The position numbers were made by a program, and so were the translations under genes. Below, piece after piece: positions 45,156 through 58,100 of a stretch of 64,000 nucleotides of DNA. Source of the stretch: Eupeodes corollae (lineage: Eukaryota; Arthropoda; Insecta; Diptera; Syrphidae); the NCBI RefSeq assembly GCF_945859685.1, contig NC_079147.1:280465679-280529678 (forward strand), written 5' to 3'. The notes beneath the pieces were generated by a model, which saw only the letters and a list, made by a program, of their open reading frames with translations, did no database searches and was not told where the DNA came from. Within the stretch, counting starts at the first letter, position 1, and the number at the start of each line of letters is the position of its first letter.

Positions 45156-47242
45156 ATCATCACCATGGCAGTGTTGGACTTAATTTGAAGTCTGTTTTCC
45201 TTGTTTCATAAACAAAATATTTATAAGTTATTTTTCTTTGCAGAACTATAAATAAAACAAACAAATCAATGCATACGTTAAAAAATAAGATTTCATAATT
45301 ATTTATTATTAAGATACCCTAAGATTTTTTTGTTGTTAATTTAATGACAGTTTTTTTTTTAAATTATTTGAACTTTATTCAAATGTTTTTTCTTCTCCCA
45401 TTAACTATTATTTTTTCTTATGTATCAATATTCAATATTGACCCACTTTTTTAACAAAGAATTTTCATTTTAAAATGAATATTTTACTGCTTATTGAATT
45501 CGATTTATAATCTATTCTAAGTTTTATGTTTTGTTCTTATACTAGACATGTTATTTTTTTCTTTTCTTTTTATTATTAAGTAGGTATGAAAGTAATAGTT
45601 TAAAATTAAATTTTCATGTACAAATATAATTATCAGTCATCGTAATGAACAATTTTATACTAAGTTTCATTATTTTTTTAAAAATTTATTTACATAGATT
45701 TAATCTAAAAACTAAAATCTTAAAGCATGAAAATGTTTGTGTTATTTTTCTTTTTTTTTGTTTAGTAGCATTTTAGTGTGGTCTTTGTTTATTTTTTTTT
45801 GTTTTGTTATGTAAGTCTTTTAAATATAGTTAACTTATCTTAACTTTTCATAATTTTATTTATCTCTCTATTTTGATTTAGAAATGTAGACCAGTGCGAT
45901 AAAAAATAATAATTGAAATATGGTTACCTTGCTTTTGAAAGTTAGTACCTACAACGACGGTTTGCATAAAAAATAGTGTGTAACTAAAATTAATAGGTTT
46001 TCCCTTAAAGAATTTAAATAAAACTTTATTTTACAAATTTTGAAAGCACTGAAGTTATGTGCTGTGATAAGTCGAAAATGTTAGCCACCAATATTGAGGC
46101 TCAAATTGAATTCAGAAATCATCAAATAGATACAAAAAAAAGAAATTTGTTCAGTTTCAATTTAATACATTTACATTAAAATAAAAATATATTTATTTCA
46201 AAAATCATTCACAAAAAAAAAACAAAACATTAAGAGCTTCTATAACACAAACTTACATAAATTATATTTAAAAAGCAACACTCCTTGTTTCAAATATTTA
46301 CAAGAATCTAAACTTAGAGAGAGGTCTTATAAAAAAAGGATTCACATTGTCTAAAAGTCAAGTACACAAATGTAAATATGTAGAATTGAAAAAAGTTAAA
46401 AGAGATTTCAGATGAAGTTTTTATTTTTGAAGTAGATTTTAAAAGTAAAGACAACCCATATTAAGATAATTTCAAATAAATACGCAACATAAGACTTAAG
46501 GTTTATTTTTCTTTGAAAATTTGTTCGAAATTACAATTTAAAAAAATTATAAACTTTCTTTGTACGGAGCAATGAAAGAACCATTTTTTGATGATTTGAG
46601 TATGTAGCTTTACCTAAATATATACATATATATTTTTTTAATTTCATGGTTTGATATGTTGTTAAAAGAAAAATCTTATAGGTACTTAAAAAATTATAAC
46701 AATTCCCTAGAGAAGACCTAAGCAGAGAAGTCTTTCACATCCTTGTGAGAAGAAAGCCGAATTAGCGAACACTATTTTTTTTTTTTTTTTAAAGAAACAA
46801 ATAATTTCGGATTCACTTTGGAAAAAAAGATTTCTCTTTAAAATACGATGTAAGCTGTTCACATTTACATAAATAACAAAAATTGATGTCGAACATGTAA
46901 AAAAGATAAGCTTCCCTTGTTGCATTCCAAAGTAACAACTATTAACAAAGTAAAATTACTTACCATCATTTTAATAATTTGAGGTAAATTGCGTACTTCA
47001 AGTACTTAAGTCAAAGCATGTACAAATTAAGAACATCCTAACGTCAAAACGGTAGTTTTTATAAAATAATGCCTAACTTAGATCTGCGTTAGACATGTTT
47101 ATAAAGTTGGAAAAATGTAAGTTTTATTAGAAAAAATAAGCTTGTAATCAACAAAAAAAATTATCATGGAAATAGAATTTAGGTCTTGGAAAAGTTCATT
47201 TTGGACGACGGTGTTCTTTAAAATTAAGAAAGTTGAAGCATT
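45156..47242. other. A+T-rich intergenic stretch
   Basis: Very A+T-rich with homopolymer runs and stops in every frame. No coding sequence, RNA gene or repeat with readable ends is supported. Part may be downstream flank of the kugelei gene. Confidence 0.4.
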
Positions 47243-47660
47243 GGGCGCATTCACAAAGCTAGTGACTACGTAGTCAAATACAACTAGCTTTGTGAATGCA
47301 AAATTGCACTACAAAAATAGTCAATCCGGAACTGTCATATTAATTATAAATACAAATACATAAAATAAGAATTTTTTGTGTTCAGAACTTTAAATAGTTT
47401 TTTTCTTTTTAAATTAATTAAAATATAGAAAATATAATATGATTAATTTGTATTTGTATTTAAATATCGAGATTTATTTAATTTTGAATTCTTGTGTCCT
47501 TACCAAGAAGCTGATTGTGAAACGTTAAAATCTGTGTACACTAACTTTGTAGCCGAAATGTGTACACTACCTTGGAGGGGAAATTTCAACAACTTTTGAA
47601 GTTAGATTTAGCCAATCAGAATCTCTTGACTACGTAACGACTGTCTTTGTGAATGCTATC
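47243..47660. mobile_element. GCATTCACAAAGCTAGT MITE, copy 2
   Basis: The left end GGGCGCATTCACAAAGCTAG is immediately followed by an inverted copy (CTAGCTTTGTGAATGC at 47284-47299) forming a hairpin, and the right end reads GTGAATGCTATC. ATT flanks both sides (47240-47242, 47661-47663). It matches the element at 26328-26747 in opposite orientation. Confidence 0.75.
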
Positions 47661-47896
47661 ATTGTTTTCTTTTGAGATCTTGGATATCAAAACAAATCTT
47701 CCGGTGGAAATTTTCGAATTTTGTGTGACGTTTATGAACACTCTATGACTGTTTAAAATCGTACTCAAGCAGCCCTGCACACGATCTGCAGTATAAGTGT
47801 GTTCATTAATGCAACGAAGCGGAAAGACGATTGTACTAACAGAGATTTTCGATTTCAGGATAACTACTACACCATATGTTTGGATATGCATTTAAA

Positions 47897-48152
47897 TAAA
47901 TTTTTAGTTGAGAACTAGGGCCTAGTGACAACTCTCAACCATTCCTGTGTGCGAGTAATGTTGTCAGGAATGGAGGGGATCTAGAGTTTTATATGCCGAA
48001 TCCGAACGGCTAGTTTGAGAAAGCACTTTTTCATGACCAGAGTTACTCTTGGAGAATTTGTCAATTCCGTGAAAAGACTTTAGATGGCATAGGCAGGGAT
48101 CGAACCCAAAACCTCTTGCATGACACTCCAACGCACTAACTATCATGCCACG
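47897..48152 (-). mobile_element. tRNA-derived SINE, copy 3 (best preserved)
   Basis: On the minus strand the head reads CCGTGGCATGATAGTTAGTG (A box region) and, about 30 bases on, GGTTCGATCCC (B box of the internal pol III promoter). The body ends GGCCCTAGTTCTCAAC. GGATATGCATTTA is duplicated at 47884-47896 and 48153-48165, a 13-bp target duplication typical of LINE-mobilised SINEs. It is 256 bp long. Confidence 0.85.
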
Positions 48153-48165
48153 GGATATGCATTTA

Positions 48166-48884
48166 CACAATGTTTAATTTTAAGGTGCATGATCATTTTC
48201 AACTAATTGGGTACGTTGTCACTTTTTATTCCGAACAATGTTTGCGGAATTGCAATCGGGAAGAACAAAATATTTTTAATTTCACCTTCAGCGCGATTAG
48301 CTATTTCCGGTTCCTTTTTTCTGGAATTATTGCAGTTTAAGTATAGAACAAGAACACCAATTAACGCCTTTCCAAGGGTTTATGTTATAACAATTGAAAA
48401 AAATAAACATTTAAAAAAGTGTAAATTTATTAGTTGTAAAATTAAATAAAACTAAATGATTAATCTTAAAACTAAACAAAATGCTGAAGTTCAAACTTAT
48501 GTTGGACGTGGCAGTATAAAAGAATTGCTGGCTTAAAATAATTACTTATTTTTTTGTTTTCTTTTCTTTTCGTTAAGCCCTTTTAACTTATTTAAAATAA
48601 TGTTAAGTAGAATATTTATTTTTCACAAGGTATTTTCTTTGTTGTTTTATGTATTTTTTGTTGTTGTTTTGTAATTCTTTTCCCCAAGTACCCTGTATTT
48701 TGTTTTTATGTTTTAAAAATTTATTAAATTAAAAATTATATATCTAACTAGATTTTTATACTATAAAATAATAATATGTGTTCTTATAAGCTGCAAGGTT
48801 TTTCTTTTTGTTAAATCATTGTTATCTATTTGGAACTAAGTGAAAATTATGTTGCGCCATAATTATTAGTTCACAGTACATTTG
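48166..48884 (-). other. Probable 3' UTR and flank of the kugelei gene
   Basis: This lies directly downstream of the stop codon at 48887-48885 on the minus strand. Several TTTATT motifs (AATAAA on the minus strand) could serve as poly(A) signals. No coding sequence is seen. Confidence 0.4.
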
Positions 48885-49102
48885 TCAAACATCGGTTTGA
48901 TGGACGCTACTTGACCAATTTACAGCTTTTTTACCAGAAGAACCTTTCGAGGAGGCATTGGTAAGTGTTGATGATTTTCTTGGCGGTCGTGTGTCCTCGA
49001 ATTCCGAGTCTTCGATCTCACATATTTGTGTTGATATATCACTATTCGATTCACAGTCACCAAGATGATAGCTGCCTAAAAGGGACATGTTTTCACCAGG
49101 AC
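48885..49102 (-). CDS. kug: kugelei terminal exon with PDZ ligand
   Basis: 218 bases from a TTAAAG acceptor to the TGA. Encodes GENMSLLGSYHLGDCESNSD, a basic PPRKSS stretch and the end VHQTDV. The C-terminal TDV fits class I PDZ binding. The previous exon lies 4.5 kb away. Confidence 0.75.
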
Positions 49103-52100
49103 CTTTAAATAAAGAATTTATATTATTAGTTTGTATTGTTCCTTAAAATTAACTATTTATAAATATAAAAATATAATCGGTTAACTATTTTGCGGATTTA
49201 AAAGTATTGGGCTGGAATTCGACACCTGTTAAACTAAGTTGTTAAACCAATTTTTTCGTTTTCAGTTGAAAGTCTGACATTTACGAAAACGGATCGCTTA
49301 ACTATCGCACAACGCATACAAATTGTTAAAACCCACTAAAACAATGGTGATTCGCCATAGCCACATATCGTGCTTTAAGAGGAAATGATGGTTTATATAA
49401 TCGTCCAACTATTCAAGCAATTGCCAAAATTGTGAAGAAGTTTGAAGAAAGTGGATTGGTTACAGATATTGTAATTGCCTGTGCCTTATCGTTTCACTCG
49501 TACTACTGAAAATATCGCTGCTGTAAGTAAAAGGCGCCAGTTATAGCTATCATTGAAATCAATCCGAAATAACTTTTGAATTGACATTTGACGGTGTTTC
49601 CCTTTGATTAGAAATGAAAATTATATACAGATCGATCGGAAATAACACAAGGAATTTTTTTGAGAAAAAAAAGTTTAGTTGCACATTTATTTTTCTCTAA
49701 AAATGAAATTTTTACTGATAGCTATAAACGACCTGCCAAAAAAAATCCAATGTTTATTTTCAATGATAAGAACCAATGATAGCTATAGTTGACGCCAAAG
49801 TGTTTCCGAAAACCCGAATGTGCCGATTCCTCGTCGTTCCCAGCAGGGGCGTCTTTACACTTTTTGGAGCCCTGGGCCCAAAAGGATTTGGGGGCCAATA
49901 AAAGTAGGCACAATATATTTTTTTTTAATTCTTTATTTAAAAAAAATAATTTTAAAAGAAATTTGTTCTTTTTTTTAATGTTTTTACTTTTTAAATAGAA
50001 CTAAAAAAAACATAAAACAAATATTTGATATGTTAGTGTGATGCACAACCTTTCGCATCCAGGCCGCCGCGCGACAGTGCGACTCATGATTGAACGCTTT
50101 ATCTGACCAAACATTCGGCAGCGTTGTGCTAACTTTGCAAAGACATGCATTCCCTGTCAAAAAACAAAAATCCAGCGCCACTCGAAATCGAAGCTTTGCT
50201 TACATAAACATCGACATCATCGGACCGTTCCCGCCTCCAGATGGATGTCGCTACCTCCTAACAGTCATCGACCGCTACACTAGGTGGCCGGAAGCATATC
50301 CAATGACAGACATGTCGGCTATCAGCTGCGCCAGTGCACTCATCACGGGCTGGATTTCGCGATTTGGGCCACCCCTGCAGATCACCTCGGACCAAGGAAA
50401 ACTGTTTAAGTCATCGGTCTTTGCGGAGCTATGAACATGTATGGGGACTAACCACACAATGACGACTTCATATCACCAGCAAGCCAATGGAATCGTTGAA
50501 CGATTCCACCGATTGTTGAAGGCGGCAATAAATTGCAACGACTCCACTCAATGGGTAAAACGTCTCCCACTCATACTTCTGGGTCTTCGTGCAACCTTGA
50601 AAGAGGATATCAATGCAACGCCGGCAGAACTAGTGTATGGTACATCCCTCAGACTTCCAGCTGATCTACTGGATCTACACTCGACGATCGCTCACAATGT
50701 GAGTTCATCAAAGACCTTCGAAACACGATGCGCTAGTCTAAACCCCAGCAGACAGCTTGGCACACAAACCAACAACCCTTTGTGTACAAAGATCTTACGA
50801 CATCAACTCACGTTTTCGTCCGCAATGACACAATCAAAGCATCCATAATTCCACCATATGAAGGACCCTTTAAAGTATTGCAGCGCTACGAGAAGTTTTT
50901 CACCCTTTCTATTCGAAATAAGGCCATCAGGATCTCAGTAGACCGCCTTAAGCCAGCATACCTCGAATCCAATCAAGACAACAGCCCTCTACCGTCTTCT
51001 TCATCTACATTGGTTATTCCAGAACCGCCACCACAAGCAACAACTCAGCCGTACCACACCCTTAGAGGTCGACTAGTCCAAGCACCTGTACGCTATCGTT
51101 AGGGCGTGTTAAGCCTTTTGGGGGGCCACTGTGGCGGATGGTTCTGGCAACTCTGCAGCCTCCGCGTAATACATAATAAGTTGTTCAAGAGTCGATAGAA
51201 CCCGCCCGCCACGAACCAATCAGCGAATACCACGACTTCGAGAGTTGGTAGAAGCCACCTGCAACTATCCAATCAACAATAATGCAGAAAACGAATTGCG
51301 ATGCGTTTTTTGGAGAAGAGACAGTCCGATGGATATGGATGAAGCCGAGCCGTACACATGAAAACACACAAATATAATAAACCTCTAGTTTGCTTAGGAT
51401 TAATAAAAAAGTAATAAAACTAATTGAGTTCTGTGTTTTTATCTCCTAGGTATTTATACTTTGAGTCTTATTTTATACATGAAATGATACAATTGACTAG
51501 CTTTTAAGTCTACTTTGTAGTACTGTCTTCATTTTTTATCCGGTTCAATTTCGAAAATGAACGCTCTCTACTGCAGTTTGAAACCATCAAAGATACAAAA
51601 ATTCTATAGGGAGTTTCTACATTTGGAAATGTGTTCCTAATTGCATCCACTGTACAATTTTGATATTGTAATAAGATCTTCATTTACATCTTTATTGAAT
51701 TCTTTTAAATACTTTACGAGGTGCAGACATTCTACCTCAAGTTCTTCTCTATGGTCTTTTTTTGAAAACTGAAAACTCCACTGAAGTCAATTATTGCAAT
51801 CGACAAAAAAGCCAAACAATGTATTCAATTCTTGTATCGTATTTTTAATTGCAAAGTAATAGTGTCAATAATTGGAAGCTATTTTAGGATATTATAAGCT
51901 TTTCTTTCCCAATTAGCAGGACGGAAGGTGCAGGACCATCCAAATATATTGCATTTTTAATTAGCATCCGGATTCTGCATTTTGGCACACGCTTCAAATT
52001 TATCAAAATTCTCCCTTAGAACATAGTGAACAAAGCAAATAGGCAGCAACGTCAATTGTTATTGTTTCTTTTTGAAAGCTCTTGCTGGTTTTATGAACTC

Positions 52101-55100
52101 TTTCTAATATTGTGTTCCAAATTTTTGTTAAAATGAGGAACTCCAATTGTGACATTTTCTAAGACAGGCTTAGCGCTTCGCTTTTTGTGTCGGGAGCTTG
52201 CTTTGGATCTCTAAAGATAGATGTCAAGGCTGTAATTTGCTTATAACCATGATGGAGCGCGTTGACTGCATCTTGCAGACCATCTTTTTTCAGAAAGGCT
52301 TTAAAGAACTCTATGTGAACCTAAACATTCATTCAATTTATTCCAGCAATGAAGCAGAAAAAAAAGTTGTATATATTTTTTGAACCCCTTGAAAGAAACT
52401 TGTTGCCTCCTGCACACAACCAGCAGCATGAAGACCTTCTAAGTTAAGAGAATGTGCTGCACGAGGGACAAAGGTTTCAAATTCGCACTTCTCCTTTCAT
52501 CTTGCTTGCAAACCAGAATATTTTCCAGTACGTATTAGACGCATTATCAAAGCTTTGTCCTCTACAATCCTCTATTAAAATATCATGATTTCAGAAATGT
52601 CAAGATTGTGTCAGCCAAATATTCAAATGTTTGCTCTTGAGTAGGTACACATTTTAAGAACCTTTCGGTAGGAACACATTTTTTGACATACCGATTTGCA
52701 AAAGTCAACTGATCGATATGATCATGTTCCATTGAACAGAGAGGAAGAAAGAGAAAAGGAAACAAAATTGTTCTATCCGACTCATCATGGTACACGTACA
52801 ACTCATCATGGGACAACTTTGTGTTTGTTTATGGAGTGAGTTGAAAAGCCAAGATGTGTGCAGAACTGTAAAGTAGAACGAAAGCAGAATTATTAAGCAG
52901 TATGATTAAAGATTCATGTCGCCAGAGGTTTAAAATGTTAAGGAGGAGAAGTTCAACGGAACGGAGAGTAAAATTAAACTTGTTTTTCTGTTACTGTCTA
53001 CTAACCATATTTCGTTTTCTATATAATTCTTGTATAGATTCATTCCTTTTGAGTTGGTGGATTTGTGGGCCAAATAATTGGAGGGCCCTGGCCCATCGGT
53101 CTCATGCCTAAAGACGACACTGGTTCACAGGAATTAAAACTGTCTTACAGCACATTATGGGGTATTTTGCAATTGGATCTACACCTTCATCCATATAAAG
53201 TACAGCTGACACAAAAACTGTACGTCACATGAGTGCTTGAACAACTTGCGGTGGAAGGCGATTTTTCAAACAAAATTTTCTTCAGCGACAAAGCACATTT
53301 TTCACTCGGTTGGAAAAGTAAATACACAAAATTGTCGTATTTGGGGTTCTGAGAATCCACAAGTTATTGAAGAAAGGTTACCATATCCATTTAACGACTG
53401 TCACAGTCAATTCGGAGCGTTATTGTCATATGATAACGGACTTGTTTTTGCCTGCTATAGAAGAATACGACTTAGAGAATATATGCAAGAGGCATTTCCT
53501 AGCCGCGTAAATCACTGTCCATATTTACGTTTACTTTTGAAACCGCAAAACGGATAACCCTGTATATGTATATCTATATAAATTTAAGAACCTACCACAT
53601 TTGTTGACGATGTTATCTATATCACTGATTTGTCTTTTACTTCTTCGATTGGGGAAACCATATCCAGAAACTTCTTCATCATCAGAATCATTACTTCCTG
53701 GAACTGTTCTTCTAATTTGACTATTTAACAACTTAGTACTGCACATTGATGTTTCTCCATCGGTTTCACTTTGTATATTGTATCGGGGCAAGTAGCTATT
53801 AGGATGTCGATGGTAAATATCGCCTTAAAAAAAATAAAACCAATTTTATATTAAACTTATACAAAGTCTGGAATGTTTCTTTGTTGTGATAAAATGACAA
53901 AAGATTTTCTAAGAATATTTTAATTAATGAATCACCTGCTATGAATATGACTGCTATTGCTATTGTAAAAATACTTACACTTATTACTATTATTTACAAC
54001 TAAAGGCACTAGCAGCATTAGGAAATACAGAACAATTTATAATATTTTAATGAATTATTCTTGTACATTTTTGTATGTGCTTTGAAACAGTATCTTAAAA
54101 ACAAAAAGAGAGAAAAAAATAATTTAACAAACCTGTGTTAAATCTATAATCTTCACTTCCACTATCCAAGAGATTTAATCCAGATATGGGCGTGTGGGTT
54201 TCGAAAGACATGGAAAGAGGTTTCTCACTACATTCAGATTCGCTTTCTTCAACGTATTCCGATTCGATGTCTTCGTTCAACGTTTCTATATCACGAACAG
54301 GATCCACAGGACCAAGATCTATAAGAATATTTAGAGTTTTATATGTAAGTATAAGTCTCAAACTAAATAAATAAACATAGATAACTTACTAAGCGGAATA
54401 TGAACACTCTTCGGATGGGACTCATTACTTTCATTACTATGAAAACTCGATGAGTCGGGCACTTCAATGCCAGGAACTTCAGTGATATCAGGCAGTGGAT
54501 TTTGACTTCTCCTTGCCCAATCGGAACAATCCCAATGGTATTGACCATGATTGTTTGGTGAATCTTCAAATGCACTTTGCGAATTATTGATGTTTGGAAG
54601 ATTGACATGCAAAAGTTTACTATTTGGTGTTGATGTAGGTTTGAGGGAGCCTAAACGCATTGTATGATTACTGTGATGTTCGATTTTGCGACCTAGTTTT
54701 CAAGACATTCAGGAAATTTAATATTAGAAACAAAAAAAAACAATAATCTTACCGTTATTGAGTTTATTGTCACTAAACGTTTTCAATTGCATTTGATCCG
54801 ACCAAGTTTGTTTGTGAAGTGATTCAGCATCACATGTAGTGGTCCCATTGATGTTAATATGTTGATTGGTACAATTTAATTTTTGATATTCCGGCGGTAC
54901 ATTTTCCAGTTCATCTCCAGCCGAACCATAGCTTCTTAATATATCTAAATTATTAACAAAAACAGTACTAACAGGATATGGAATATCATTGGAACTTGTC
55001 GTATAGCTTTGTGGTCGTTGTTGAACTTCTAAATTACTCAATTTCGAACTGCGTTTATAGTCTTCCTTTGGCATAACAGCTTTCAAAGTTAAATCTTTGC

Positions 55101-58100
55101 GTGGATCATTATTCACACTACCTCCGGCTTGATTCATTGTCTTTCGACTGCAAATATAGTAACACAGGCATCCAAGTAATAGCACCACACCAATAATGGC
55201 GCATGCAATTCCTATCATATCTATTAGTGGCAAGTTTCTTAGCTGGCTTGTTATCGAATTCGAATACAGTGGATCGCCACAGCTGGCACCAGTAAGATCA
55301 GGCGGACATATACAACGAAAACTTCCTGCCTCGTTGACACACGTCGCCCCATTGCCACACGGTTGGTTTTCGCATTCGTTTAGGTCGACCTCGCATGTTG
55401 CACCAGTGTAGCCTCTGCACATGCAATGGGCCATGTAGTCTCCCTCCTCACACACTCCTCCATTTTTGCACGGATTAGGAGAGCAAAATCGACCGAACTC
55501 ACAACGCTTTCCAGACATTCCAGCGGGACAGTTGCAGGTGTAGTTTCCTGAATTCTCAGCATGACATTTGCCACCGAATAAGCACGGCGATGAGGAACAT
55601 GGATCCAAATCGTCTTTGCAGAAGGGTCCCGTAAATCTGGGATGACATTGGCACTCGAAATTATTGATACCAATATTCTTGCAAATTCCCCCATTGAAGC
55701 ATGGCTGAGTCCCGCAGATTCCAAGCGGAACCAGAATTGTCGAACTGTCACAGGTGAATTCGACATTGGCAAATCTCTTCAGCACCGCTATAGTACTGCT
55801 GCCAGTCATGTGTAATGGTACAGATTCGCGAGCCAGGCGGATATCATCCATGCAGCCGACGAAACCCCGCTGAATATCTTCAAACCCTAGCACTGATGGA
55901 TGTGGCCTTACTTCAGCACCCAAGAAAATATCATTTGATTGTAGATTCAAGATACCATTCACTCCAGGAGCACTTCCCTGGGCAGTGTGTTTTCCATCGA
56001 CCACTAGTTTAGCACTGTTCCGTTCCCGTTCTAGCTTTATTTCATGCCATTCCCCGTCCGACACGTAAATAGACGAGACACTTATCAGACCCTCTCCTGA
56101 TCCCAAATCAAAGCGATACTGCACAACACCATTTGATATTTCCAAAATATTATAGTCCACTTTTCCTGAAGCGTACATCAAGTTTCCGGTTTGTTGCAGG
56201 GTTCGTACTCTCAACGTGAATATAAGTTGGTCTTCGAATATTTTCTTACCCACCATTTTGTCGATTTTGTAGTGCGCATAGCTCTTACCACTCAACGACA
56301 CTGGATTGAGGGGCTTGTAGCAAGAATAGCCGACACATTTCTTTACATCATGATCACACGTTGGACCCGTGTATCCATGAGGACAAACGCATCTATGTCC
56401 CTCTTCGAGATCACCTTCTGGCAAGCAAATTTTATACATTGGGCAAGGCTTGGCCGCACACGAGTTCACAGCTTCATCGCACTTCTCTCCTCCATAGCCC
56501 TGCTGACATTTACATTCATTCAAATGCTCATAGACCGCCGATATGAAACTCGTTACATCCGTGGCAATTGTATGTATGTTCTTCCGATCCAAAACGATCT
56601 TATCTTTGCACAATCCATGGACGCATTGAGTTTGGCTACATTTTGTTTTGACAATTTGTTCGATGATCAAATTAGTGGCTTCTTCGATTTCCTCCATATT
56701 ATCAGCAACTGTGGCTTGAATTTCCTTTGCAGAGAAATAACCATCGTCATTGGGGTTCACCTGTTGTTTTCGAACTGTGAACACAACGTCCAATTGATTT
56801 TTCACCTCCGGGCTATGTCTGGCATAGCGACGATGACTATCCACCTCATTGGACGCACTCTCATTATGAGGCTGCACAGAAATTATCACAATATCCTTCT
56901 GCCTTGTTCGCATTGCTGTGCGAATGGATCGGATGAAACCCTTGCGATGACTTAGAATAAAGTCCTCGGGAGTAACATTACTAAATCTTATAATTATAGC
57001 ATTTTCTAGCATTTCTTTGCTAATCAAATCAACGGTTATTTTTATAACTACATGGGCGGTAAATTTACCATCCGATGCGGTTACATTCAGTCTGTAATCT
57101 CCTACGTCAAGATTAGGTAATGCATATAGAGAACCATCATCTTTGGATATGTTAAACAGGGTGTGCGGTGAATATAGCACCCCAGCAGTTGGTACAAGGC
57201 TGTACATTAAATTGTCATACTGATCTTGATCGGTTGCATATATTCGACCGATCGCCCCACCAGGGAATTCATCTTGATATGAATTTATGAGAATCTCAAT
57301 GGGCGTTATGACGGGCGGATATTGACTCTCTTCGATTACTTTCACCGTCACCCAAGCATCTGAGTATAGGGGTGGAGTACCATTGTCGAATACTCTGATC
57401 AGCATATTGTAGACACTGCGGACCTTGTGGTTGAATCGAGTTGCCGTTCGCAGAGTTCCGTCTTGTTCCAAACGAAAGGCCCCACCATCATTCCCACTTC
57501 GAAAATCGAAGGTATACGGAGCGGAATTTGGCGCTGTATCTGCATCGATAATTTCAAATTTAATCAATACGTGTCCCAGTTGCTTGTCTTCCTGCACAAT
57601 GATGGTGTAGTTTGATTTGTTGAACAATGGAGGGTTATCGTTGGCATCGGATATATCAATGTTCACGTGAACATAGCTAGAAAGTTCAGGAGTTCCATTA
57701 TCCCGGGCTCGAATTTCGAGAACATAACTGGATATTGATTCCCTGTCGAGGGAACCCTTGACAGACAAGTAACCAGTATTGTTATCGATCTGGAACTGAT
57801 TCAAACGATCGCCACGTTCGATGTTGTAGAATATCCGGCCATTTTCATCAGAATCTGCATCGAAAGCTTTAAGTTGAAGGATCTTATCTCCTACCTGCGC
57901 ATCTTCACGAATTCTAGCATTATATGAATTTTGATTGAATTGCGGATTGTTGTCGTTTACATCGGTTACGGTCACATTTAACGATGCCAAATTACTGAGT
58001 GGAGGGGTTCCCCCATCAACCGCTTGAATGGTCAGCAGGAAATGTCTTATTTTCTCGAAGTCCAACTCTCCATTGCAATACACACTGCCAGTATTCCGAT

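Larger units (their letters stand above)
49844..53122 (-). mobile_element. hAT transposon 2
   Basis: Ends CAGGGGCGTCTTTACAC and (reverse complement, one base in) CAGTGTCGTCTTTAGGC are flanked by GTTCCCAG (49836-49843) and GTTCACAG (53123-53130), an 8-bp target duplication of hAT type. The transposase relic is on the minus strand, and a Ty3/gypsy relic lies within it at about 50035-51390. The element is 3,279 bp and inactive. Confidence 0.8.
49200..53565 (+). mobile_element. Mariner-like transposon split by MITE and hAT insertions
   Basis: N-terminal transposase text is read at 49286-49530 (LSIAQRIQIVKTH, NRPTIQAIAKIVKKFEESG across frames, TTENIAAVSK), continues briefly at 49797-49843 (VSENPNVPIPRRS) and resumes at 53131-53555 with QELKLSYSTLWGILQLDLHL, FFSDKAHFSLGW (a DEAHF motif with E to K) and RIWGSENPQVIEERL. 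The two gaps are exactly a 264-bp MITE and a 3.3-kb hAT element. The sense strand is opposite to kugelei. Stops and the lost acidic residue make it inactive. Confidence 0.75.

Noticed and set aside
48083..48152. Possible tRNA gene on the minus strand
   Set aside because: It has A- and B-box-like motifs but recurs with a common body at 29150 and 41083, is flanked by a 13-bp target duplication, and the arms do not fold cleanly; it is a SINE head.
50090..51102. Host gene derived from a retroviral-like integrase
   Set aside because: A stop codon, a frame change, an adjoining LTR and truncation inside a hAT element show a decayed insertion, not a domesticated gene.
52198..52383. Plus-strand open frame in hAT transposon 2
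   Set aside because: It lies opposite the hAT transposase relic and has no recognisable content.
54095..54660. Small minus-strand open frames as separate genes
   Set aside because: Their phases and splice sites join them to the kugelei large exon as cytoplasmic exons.
56191..56955. 254-codon plus-strand open frame opposite kugelei
   Set aside because: It lies wholly antisense to the LamG/EGF and membrane-proximal part of a well-supported coding exon and shows no domain.
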